5,015 nt of DNA from Chitinivibrionales bacterium (lineage in GTDB: Bacteria > Fibrobacterota > Chitinivibrionia > Chitinivibrionales > WJKA01), in NCBI GenBank assembly GCA_014729375.1, contig WJKA01000281.1, positions 1 to 5,015 of the forward strand, read 5' to 3'. Of this stretch, positions 1-5,015 are shown piece by piece (the stretch's first letter is position 1; the number at the start of each line of letters is the position of its first letter). The position numbers and the translations under genes are program-made. Below the pieces are notes generated by a model. It worked only from the letters and a program-made list of their open reading frames with translations, did no database searches and was not told where the DNA came from.

Positions 1-1
1 G

Positions 2-259
2 GGAAGGCACTATGCCGGTGCAGGAGCAACCTGGCAGATTACGCCGCTTGTGCCGTTTTCCCTGGTTACGCTTTTTAACTGTACCGATTTTTCGATTTCT
101 CTTTCTCCACAAATAGAATACAATATCAGTCAGGATATTTATATTTCTCTCGGAGTAAATGCAGGCCTGGGCAAAGAACCGAAGTCGCCGCTTGAGATGA
201 ACTCTGAATTCGGCGCGTGGCCTGATATCTATTACAGTTCGTTCCGGGTTTATTTTTGA
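2..259 (+). CDS. Probable outer-membrane beta-barrel protein, C-terminal 85 residues (5' partial)
   Basis: The frame is open from the left edge to a TGA at 257-259, so the gene starts outside the window. The GTG at base 50 is internal: the codons before it read straight into it in the same style (HYAGAGATWQITPLVPF). The fragment has alternating polar and hydrophobic residues typical of membrane beta-strands (FSISLSPQIEYNISQDIYIS, then LGVNAGLG). A loop containing SEFGAWPD follows, then a last strand ending YYSSFRVYF. A terminal strand ending in phenylalanine is the usual recognition signal for the BAM assembly machinery. That fold is inferred from strand pattern and end signal only. I do not recognise a specific family. 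It could be a porin-like or transport barrel, and the substrate is unknown. It converges on the PhoH gene and is not in an operon with anything visible here. Confidence 0.65.
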   Translation, partial: GRHYAGAGATWQITPLVPFSLVTLFNCTDFSISLSPQIEYNISQDIYISLGVNAGLGKEPKSPLEMNSEFGAWPDIYYSSFRVYF

Positions 260-290
260 AATAATACTGTCTTATCTAAAATTGGACGCG

Positions 291-358
291 GGTACTTCGA
301 AATGCTCAGTGTGTAGTTCAGTGCGGCGCAAGCTAAATGTATCAGCGGTCGAAGTATC
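291..358. repeat. Long-range inverted repeat, possible REP-like or miniature palindromic element
   Basis: GGTACTTCGA at 291-300 is the inverse of TCGAAGTATC at 349-358. Eight bases pair perfectly, one G-U pair is possible in RNA, and the outer G-C pair closes a 10-bp stem. The 48 bases between the arms contain CTCAGTG and GCGGCGCAAGC. An 8-bp word, TATCTAAA, occurs at 273-280 and again at 355-362, overlapping the right arm. Small intergenic palindromes of this build are common in bacterial genomes. I cannot tell from one copy whether this is a dispersed element. It could equally be a transcript-end structure for the barrel gene. Confidence 0.45.
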
Positions 359-391
359 TAAAGCCGGTAAAAAAGCAATTAACGGATGTTT

Positions 392-407
392 CGGCTCGTT
401 AGAGCCG
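392..407. other. Compact 6-bp hairpin in convergent spacer
   Basis: CGGCTC (392-397) and GAGCCG (402-407) form a perfect 6-bp stem with a GTTA loop. GATG just before it and CATC just after it (around 384-387 and 412-415) could add a weak outer stem across unpaired bases. AGCCGGTA occurs both at 362-369 and over the right side of this hairpin (403-410), so CGGCT could also pair with the earlier copy. There is no adjacent T-run, so this is at best a weak or factor-assisted terminator. Confidence 0.4.
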
Positions 408-434
408 GTATGCATCTATAAATTGTTTCTGTAA

Positions 435-554
435 TTAAACAAAAAACGGTAAAGCTCCATATCGATGGCCCTGGTGAAGATTAGTAAAGAAGCGATCAGA
501 GAACAGTGACTCAACCCGCGCCTTTCCTGCTTCGGCATGGATCATCAGGGGCAT
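435..554 (-). CDS. Possible small ORF, 39 residues, directly after the PhoH gene
   Basis: On the - strand an ATG at 554-552 opens a 39-codon frame that ends in TAA at 437-435. The product begins MPLMIHAEAGKARVESLFSD and ends HRYGALPFFV. It starts nine bases after the PhoH stop codon and lies in the same reading frame as PhoH. A second ATG three codons in (545-543) is an alternative start. There is no convincing Shine-Dalgarno sequence: only AACAGAAG precedes the first ATG. I recognise no domain, signal peptide or membrane segment. The peptide is mixed and soluble-looking, with several basic and aromatic residues. It could be a real small gene translationally coupled to PhoH, the remnant of a longer gene, or a chance ORF. 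The sequence does not decide between these. Confidence 0.25.
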   Translation of the reverse strand: MPLMIHAEAGKARVESLFSDRFFTNLHQGHRYGALPFFV

Positions 555-563
555 CTTCTGTTT

Positions 564-1895
564 TTACAACAAATCGCTTGCGATCTCCGCAAGTTTGGAC
601 CGCTCGCCTTTTTCAAGCGTGACATGCGCATGAATATTTTGCCCGTGCATTTTCTCGATCAGGTAGCTCAGGCCGTTGGAGTGCGCATCAAGGTAGGGGT
701 GGTCGATCTGGAATATGTCGCCGGTGAATACCATTTTTGTGCCTTCCCCCGAACGGGTGATAATAGTTTTCACTTCATGCGGCGTAAGGTTCTGGGCCTC
801 ATCGACAATAAAGAAAATGTTTACCAGACTCCTTCCACGGATATATGAAAGCGGCGCAATGACCAGCTTGTCCTGTTCCAGAAATTCTTTAATGCGCTTA
901 TGTTTCGAGTCGGTTTCAGGAAACTGGTTCTGGATAACGCCCAGGTTGTCAAAAAGCGGCTGCATGTATGGATAGAGTTTGGATTGGATATCGCCCGGAA
1001 GATATCCGATATCTTTGTTGCTGAGCGGTACGACCGGACGGGCCATGTAGATCTGGCGGTAATGCTTTCGCTGTTCGAGTGCGGCGGCGAGTGCAAGAAG
1101 CGTTTTTCCCGTCCCCGCTTTGCCGGCAATGCTCACAAGACGGACATCTTCATTCATCAATGCATGAAGTGCGAAGGTTTGTTCGGCATTTTTCGGCTTG
1201 ATACTGTATGCTGATGTTTTGTCAACCCGTTTTAACGTTTGAAGAAGCGGGGCATAGGTTGCAAGCGCCGATTTCTTTGAATTGCGGAGAATTGCAAATT
1301 CATTTGGGAGAAGAGGCTTTGCAAAATCAAATTCGGTGATATCAACTTCATAAGGTTCCTGATACATCCGGTTAATAAGATTTTCATTAACATGTTCTTC
1401 AATCCGTCTGCCCGTATACAGTGTTGATATATCGCGCACATGGTCGGTGGTATAATCCTGTGACGGGATACCGACCGATTTGGCTTTCATTCGGAGGTTT
1501 ACATCTTTGCTGACAAGGATAACGGGTTTATCAGGATGGGATTTTGTCAGGCAGTATGCGGCATTCAGGATATGATGGTCGGGTTTTTCTCTGGAAAAAT
1601 TGAGCTGAAGGTCGGGATGAAACAGCTCTTCAAGCTTAATCAGTATTTTTCCGAGATGAGGGCCGATTTTCGCACCGCCGTCAAAAAGCTTGTCACCGCT
1701 CAGCGTATCGACCGCTCGAAGGAACTGGCGTGCATGGAAATTGATAACATCATTGCCGCGCTTGAAACTGTCAAGCTCTTCGATTACACTGATTGGAATT
1801 ACGACATCGTTGTCCTGAAACTGATGAATACACGAACTGTCGTGCAAAATAACGTTTGTGTCAAGGATGAAGAATTTGGATTTTCCTTTAGACAT
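564..1895 (-). CDS. PhoH family protein: PIN ribonuclease domain fused to PhoH-type ATPase
   Basis: This complete 443-residue protein has an N-terminal PIN domain (about residues 7-150) and a C-terminal PhoH ATPase domain (about 235-443). This is the YlaK/PhoH2 architecture, and the length is normal for it. The four PIN acidic positions appear intact: D12 in ILDTN, E39/E40 in VIEELD, D106 in KPDHHIL and D131 in VSKDVNLR. The ATPase shows Walker A GKAGTGKT (258-265), Walker B FFIVDEAQ (361-368), TGDIFQID (391-398) and a late arginine in GERSKLAE (R432). Mycobacterial PhoH2 proteins of this design unwind and cleave RNA using ATP. A similar cytoplasmic RNA-processing role is inferred here, and the target RNAs are unknown. 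The name recalls phosphate-starvation PhoH, but nothing here shows phosphate control. The ATG start is supported by a good ribosome binding site and by PIN homology beginning a few residues later. No mycobacterial-type small upstream antitoxin ORF is evident. Confidence 0.95.
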   Translation of the reverse strand: MSKGKSKFFILDTNVILHDSSCIHQFQDNDVVIPISVIEELDSFKRGNDVINFHARQFLRAVDTLSGDKLFDGGAKIGPHLGKILIKLEELFHPDLQLNFSREKPDHHILNAAYCLTKSHPDKPVILVSKDVNLRMKAKSVGIPSQDYTTDHVRDISTLYTGRRIEEHVNENLINRMYQEPYEVDITEFDFAKPLLPNEFAILRNSKKSALATYAPLLQTLKRVDKTSAYSIKPKNAEQTFALHALMNEDVRLVSIAGKAGTGKTLLALAAALEQRKHYRQIYMARPVVPLSNKDIGYLPGDIQSKLYPYMQPLFDNLGVIQNQFPETDSKHKRIKEFLEQDKLVIAPLSYIRGRSLVNIFFIVDEAQNLTPHEVKTIITRSGEGTKMVFTGDIFQIDHPYLDAHSNGLSYLIEKMHGQNIHAHVTLEKGERSKLAEIASDLL

Positions 1896-1900
1896 TACAC

Positions 1901-1907
1901 TTCCTCT
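1901..1907 (-). promoter_or_regulatory. Ribosome binding site of the PhoH family gene
   Basis: Read on the - strand, AGAGGAA lies five bases (GTGTA) before the ATG at 1895-1893. It is a strong match to the anti-Shine-Dalgarno complement at suitable spacing, and it fixes the start of the 443-residue reading. Confidence 0.8.
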
Positions 1908-2000
1908 GATCCGCTGAAACTGGAATGAATGAATGAAATTGTAGGTCGGCCATTGAAATGAGGAAAAACGGTGAACGTATATACCACGTAATTAAGATGC

Positions 2001-2034
2001 GCAATGGTTGTTAGGATCGTGTTATGCAATGGTT
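2001..2034. repeat. Two 9-bp direct repeats 25 bp apart in the PhoH leader
   Basis: GCAATGGTT occurs at 2001-2009 and 2026-2034; on the - strand this reads AACCATTGC. The 25-bp period is between two and three helical turns. Both copies lie just downstream of the predicted transcription start, so they could be a binding site or part of the leader RNA. Function is unknown. Confidence 0.4.
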
Positions 2035-2045
2035 TGTTTTGTGCT

Positions 2046-2070
2046 GCATTTGTAATAATTATACAAATGC
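2046..2070. repeat. Perfect 9-bp palindrome over the -10 box, possible operator
   Basis: GCATTTGTA (2046-2054) and TACAAATGC (2062-2070) are perfect inverse copies around a 7-base AT centre. The second arm and the centre contain the candidate -10 box of the PhoH promoter. A symmetric site of about 25 bp over a -10 box is what a dimeric repressor would bind. No regulator gene is in the window, so the binding protein is unknown. It is unlikely to be an intrinsic terminator, because no T-run follows on either strand. Confidence 0.5.
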
Positions 2071-2085
2071 TGGGTAAAGGTTCAA
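2058..2085 (-). promoter_or_regulatory. Candidate sigma-70-type promoter for the PhoH family gene
   Basis: On the - strand a -35-like TTGAAC (2085-2080, four of six consensus bases) is followed after 16 bases by a perfect -10 box TATAAT (2063-2058). Transcription would begin near 2050 and read leftward into PhoH. A weaker alternative lies closer to the gene: TTGCGC at 2005-2000, with a TATATA-like box beginning 15 bases later. The region is AT-rich, so chance matches are possible. Confidence 0.4.
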
Positions 2086-2106
2086 TACAATTGATGCGCC
2101 GGGTCT

Positions 2107-5015
2107 TTACTTGTCCTGAAGGTTCTTTTTTGGCCTGATAAATGACGATAGATCATCCAGCAATCCATACGAGCAGGGAATGACAATGAGGGTACCGATT
2201 GTGGAGAAGAACAGACCGAAAATAATTGTCGACGCCATCGGTCCCCAGGTTGCGGATTTTCCGCCCAGGCCGGTTGCCATGGGAAGCAATCCGGATATGG
2301 TTGTAACGGATGTCAATATTATCGGCCGGAGACGGATTGAGGCTCCTTCGGCAACAGCATCGGTAACACTCATGCCTTTGTTCCGGAGGCTGTTGATAAA
2401 ACTGATCAGTACGATCGAATCATTAACACTGATCCCGGCAAGCGCGACACCCGCAAACAGCACGACCACTGAAACGGGAGTGCCTGAAAAGAACAAAAAC
2501 ATGATACATCCGACAAATGCGAACGGGATGGTAAACATGATAATAATCGGCTGCACAAATGACTTGAACTGCGCGCCGAGGATGATATAGATGAGAAAGA
2601 GCCCGATCCAGAAAAGACGGAGGATATCCAGAAGCAGCACTTTGAATTCCTGCCATTCGCCTCCCATTTTAAGTGAAATGCCGGGATATGCTTTTTTGAA
2701 TTTATCGGCAAATTCCTTTTCAATCCGGGCATTGATTTCCTGGATATTTTTCTTATGCCGGGCATCCGCACGAACGGTAACTTCCCGCTTTTCATCGTAC
2801 CGTTTGATAATAGAGATGCCTGTTTTGCGTTCGATCGAGCAGACTGTCGAGAATGGAATAAACCGTCCGTCGGGTGTCGGAAATTTCATCTGAAGGACAT
2901 CATCAAGTGAATTGCGATCATCTTCGGCAAGCTTGACAACAACATCAATTTCATCGTTGTCGTCATAGTAGGTTGATGCAACCGCGCCTTCAAAACAGTT
3001 CCTGATATACATACCGACCTGCGAAGCATTCAATCCCAGTTCGGCCGCGCGGCCTTCATGCAATACAATGTGAATTTCCGGCGCGCCGGGATCAAAGTTG
3101 TCGTCGATATTGTACAATTCCTCATGCTCCCCAAGGATATTTTTAAAATCATCGGCAATTGACGCCATATCGGTATAATTATCACCTGAAAGACGGAATT
3201 CAACCGGCTTTCCCATAGGAGGTCCGGAATTGAGTTTCCGGTAGCGGACATTTTCTGCACCGGGGATATCGCTGCACCGCTTTTTAAAATCCTCCATTAT
3301 AGTCACCATCGGCCGTTTTCGTCCCTCTTTCCGCTCGGTAACGTCAACCGTGATCTGCCCGACATTGTCCTGTTCGATCCAGTCGTCGTCTGTCTGCATC
3401 AGGCCGACCGTCGTTGTAATGGAAACGATTTCACCCTTGCCGATATGCGGTATAAGCCGCTGCTCAAAACGTCGGACCACTTCATCGGTGCTTGTGCGGG
3501 TCGTCCCGCTCGGAAGTTCGATATCGACAAAAAACATGGTCCAGTCTTCTTCTGCAAAGAGGTCTTCATGCACAAATTTAGTCATCACCGCTGCAACGCC
3601 AATCGTAGCCAGGGTGGCCAGAATGACAAGGCCCCTCTTGCGGAAAAGCTTATTGATAAGTAATTTAAAGGTCCCCTGCCACCGGCCGATAAAGCCGGTG
3701 CCTTTTACCTTTACCCGTCCGCCCCATTCGGCAAAATGAGAGGGGAGAAATACCAGGGCTTCCGCAGTAGACGCCAGCAGCGCAAGACAGGATATAATCG
3801 GAATAATCCGCATGAATTTGCCCATGATTCCCGGCAGGAGCATGAGTGGAAGGAATGCGGCGATGGTTGTCATGGTGGCTGCAACGACTGGCTTGACAAC
3901 CTCATTCGTGCCGGCAATTGCCGCTTCCGACGGAGAAAGTCCCAGTTGCTGGTGACGGTAGCTGTTTTCAATGATGACAATTGCATGGTCGACAATCATG
4001 CCAAGTACAAGAACAAGCGCGAAAAGGGAATTGCCGTTGAGTGATTCTCCGATAGCTTCCATGAACATGAATGTTATGGCAAAGGTAATAGGGATACCCA
4101 GCGCGGTAATCATGGAATTGCGGAATCCGATGAATATCAGGAGCACGAGCACGAGCACGATAAACCCCATAAGGGAATTCCTTCCCAGCGTGCTGAGCGT
4201 GTCGCGAATGAAAAACGTATTGTCATTTGACAATTTAATCTGAATTCCTTCAGGAAGCGTTTCCGAGAAAGATTCAACAGCTTTTCTGGCATTGTTCACG
4301 ACATGAATGGAGTTTCCTTCTTTTGTCTTGGAGATCAGCATGGTAATCGATTGAACGCCGTTAAACCGGGCATCGTATTCAGCTTCGGCAAATCCGCCGC
4401 CTATAGAGGCGATATCGTTGATGGCTACTGATCCCTGACCGGGTTTTCTGCGGACAATGATATCGGCGAATTCAGGGACAGTGGCTATTTCACCTCTGGT
4501 TTTCAGGTTGTACGCCCTGTTGTCAAGGTTCAGTGAGCCGCCGGGAATATTTATGTTGCGCAGGCGAACACTGTTGATAACTTCATCAAGTGAAATCCCG
4601 AACGCTTCCATGCGGTCCCGGTCGACCTCTATCCAGATTTCCCGGTCCTGGCCGCCGTAAAATTCGACCCTGGAAATATCGTCGACTTCAAGCAGCTTGT
4701 CTTTCAGGTCTTCGGCTGCTTTATTGAGCGTGCGTTTGTCTCCTATATGGTCAAGCATATTGATGCTGAGGATTGAAATCATATCCGATGAAGTAAAATC
4801 GTCAACATACGGTTCGAGGGTGCCTTCGGGAAGTTCGACTTTGTCAAATTCCGTCCGGAGGTCCTGGTACAGGCGCCGGAAATCCGGCTCGGATATGTTG
4901 TCGTCAAATTGGGCGAATATCGCGCAGGTACCTTCCCTGGTGGTCGATGTGATCTTTTTCAGCCGGTCGACGTCTGAGATTTCCCGCTCGATTCTGGCGG
5001 TAATGTTTTTCTCGA
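2107..5015 (-). CDS. RND-family efflux transporter (AcrB/HAE1-like inner-membrane pump), 3' end complete, N-terminus beyond the window
   Basis: The frame is open from the right edge to a TAA at 2109-2107, giving 968 residues of a protein normally near 1030. The ATG at 4782 is internal: the 77 residues before it (including SDVDRLKKITSTTREG and FRRLYQDLRTEFDKVELPEG) are standard RND porter sequence. About 60 residues with membrane helix 1 are missing. Counting from the first full codon, residues 1-275 are the first periplasmic porter/docking region, 278-420 hold helices 2-6, 460-478 helix 7, 479-794 the second periplasmic region, and 795-951 helices 8-12. Helix 4 carries GMIVDHAIVIIEN, helix 10 GISVNDSIVLI, and helix 11 begins RLRPIILTS. 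Family knowledge: such trimers export drugs, lipids or other compounds from the inner membrane or periplasm using proton flow, with a periplasmic adaptor and an outer-membrane channel. The substrate cannot be read from the sequence. AcrB's second helix-4 aspartate is histidine here and its helix-10 lysine is asparagine. Confidence 0.93.
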   Translation of the reverse strand, partial: EKNITARIEREISDVDRLKKITSTTREGTCAIFAQFDDNISEPDFRRLYQDLRTEFDKVELPEGTLEPYVDDFTSSDMISILSINMLDHIGDKRTLNKAAEDLKDKLLEVDDISRVEFYGGQDREIWIEVDRDRMEAFGISLDEVINSVRLRNINIPGGSLNLDNRAYNLKTRGEIATVPEFADIIVRRKPGQGSVAINDIASIGGGFAEAEYDARFNGVQSITMLISKTKEGNSIHVVNNARKAVESFSETLPEGIQIKLSNDNTFFIRDTLSTLGRNSLMGFIVLVLVLLIFIGFRNSMITALGIPITFAITFMFMEAIGESLNGNSLFALVLVLGMIVDHAIVIIENSYRHQQLGLSPSEAAIAGTNEVVKPVVAATMTTIAAFLPLMLLPGIMGKFMRIIPIISCLALLASTAEALVFLPSHFAEWGGRVKVKGTGFIGRWQGTFKLLINKLFRKRGLVILATLATIGVAAVMTKFVHEDLFAEEDWTMFFVDIELPSGTTRTSTDEVVRRFEQRLIPHIGKGEIVSITTTVGLMQTDDDWIEQDNVGQITVDVTERKEGRKRPMVTIMEDFKKRCSDIPGAENVRYRKLNSGPPMGKPVEFRLSGDNYTDMASIADDFKNILGEHEELYNIDDNFDPGAPEIHIVLHEGRAAELGLNASQVGMYIRNCFEGAVASTYYDDNDEIDVVVKLAEDDRNSLDDVLQMKFPTPDGRFIPFSTVCSIERKTGISIIKRYDEKREVTVRADARHKKNIQEINARIEKEFADKFKKAYPGISLKMGGEWQEFKVLLLDILRLFWIGLFLIYIILGAQFKSFVQPIIIMFTIPFAFVGCIMFLFFSGTPVSVVVLFAGVALAGISVNDSIVLISFINSLRNKGMSVTDAVAEGASIRLRPIILTSVTTISGLLPMATGLGGKSATWGPMASTIIFGLFFSTIGTLIVIPCSYGLLDDLSSFIRPKKNLQDK
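4141..4158. repeat. Hexanucleotide tandem repeat (GAGCAC)x3 inside the RND gene
   Basis: Three perfect copies of GAGCAC lie within the coding sequence. On the coding strand they encode a Val-Leu repeat (VLVLVL) in membrane helix 2. The six-base unit preserves frame, so copy-number change would lengthen or shorten the helix by two residues per unit without a frameshift. Confidence 0.7.

Larger units (their letters stand above)
260..434. other. Non-coding spacer between convergent genes, with inverted repeats
   Basis: This spacer separates the stop codon of the + strand barrel gene from the - strand PhoH gene and its possible small downstream ORF. I see no ORF with coding character in it. It holds two secondary-structure elements, listed separately. 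Both genes converge here, so transcription from both must end in or near this stretch. Even so, neither hairpin is followed directly by a T-run on either strand. The only sizeable runs are TTTTTT on the - strand at 374-369, about 18 bases past the compact hairpin, and another near 442-447 at the end of the small ORF. Confidence 0.6.
1896..2106 (-). other. 211-bp leader and intergenic region between the RND pump and PhoH genes
   Basis: No ORF with coding character is seen. In the direction of transcription (- strand) it holds a sigma-70-like promoter around 2085-2058 overlapping a palindrome, two copies of AACCATTGC, a TTCATTCATTCATTC tetranucleotide run (1937-1923), and the ribosome binding site. 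If the promoter is used, the PhoH mRNA has a leader of roughly 150 bases, long enough for post-transcriptional control. I recognise no riboswitch. I also see no stem with a T-run that would end the pump transcript. Confidence 0.6.

Noticed and set aside
50..259. A 69-residue gene starting at GTG 50
   Set aside because: The same frame is open to the left edge with continuous barrel-like sequence, and no ribosome binding site precedes the GTG. It is the end of a longer gene.
537..1214. Several + strand ORFs (537-848, 715-975, 900-1214) antisense to PhoH
   Set aside because: They overlap one another and the conserved ATPase domain on the opposite strand, and they show no domain or start signal.
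1536..1928. 130-residue ORF on the + strand opposite the PhoH start
   Set aside because: It lies almost wholly antisense to the PIN domain, which has intact catalytic motifs. Its protein has no recognisable pattern, so it is a shadow frame.
1923..1937. GAAT tetranucleotide run in the PhoH leader as a phase-variation tract
   Set aside because: There are only about three and a half units and they lie in an untranslated leader, too short to argue for slippage control.
2046..2070. The palindrome as an intrinsic terminator for the RND gene
   Set aside because: The stem is AT-rich and no T-run follows on either strand. An operator fits better because it overlaps a -10 box.
2180..4660. Many + strand and alternate-frame ORFs across the RND gene
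   Set aside because: All are embedded in a long, well-conserved transporter frame, and their products are low-quality Ser/Arg-rich translations typical of shadow frames.
2107..4782. A complete 891-residue ORF beginning at the ATG at 4782
   Set aside because: The frame stays open to the right edge, and the 77 upstream codons encode typical RND porter sequence, so this ATG is internal and the gene is cut by the window.

Overview
The window looks like chromosomal DNA from a Gram-negative bacterium of moderate GC content. Two things point to an outer membrane: the end of a beta-barrel protein at the left edge and a large RND-type efflux pump at the right. The sequence alone does not fix the phylum. 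The PIN-PhoH protein is widespread, and I see no rRNA, tRNA or other lineage marker.

Layout, left to right. (1) Bases 2-259, + strand: the last 85 residues of a probable outer-membrane beta-barrel protein, cut by the left edge. (2) Bases 260-434: a non-coding stretch between convergent genes. It holds a long-range inverted repeat (291-300 with 349-358), flanking copies of TATCTAAA, and a compact hairpin (392-407). Neither structure is a classical terminator. (3) Bases 435-554, - strand: a possible 39-codon ORF just after the PhoH gene and in its frame. (4) Bases 564-1895, - strand: a complete PIN-PhoH family protein of 443 residues with an intact ribonuclease site and an intact ATPase site. 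(5) Bases 1896-2106: the leader of that gene. It contains a good sigma-70-like promoter whose -10 box lies inside a perfect 9-bp inverted repeat, plus a 9-bp direct repeat 25 bp apart. (6) Bases 2107 to the right edge, - strand: 968 residues of an RND efflux transporter. It is open past the right edge and lacks only its N-terminus, including the first membrane helix.

The pump and the PhoH gene share a strand, but a 211-bp gap with its own candidate promoter separates them, so they are probably separate transcription units. The barrel fragment faces the other way and is not evidently the pump's outer-membrane partner. The membrane-fusion subunit expected with an RND pump would lie beyond the right edge.

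I find no convincing new multi-gene system, no mobile-element gene, no CRISPR array and no RNA gene. The points most worth checking are the non-canonical charged residues in the pump's membrane core, the palindrome over the PhoH promoter, and the repeat structures in the convergent spacer.
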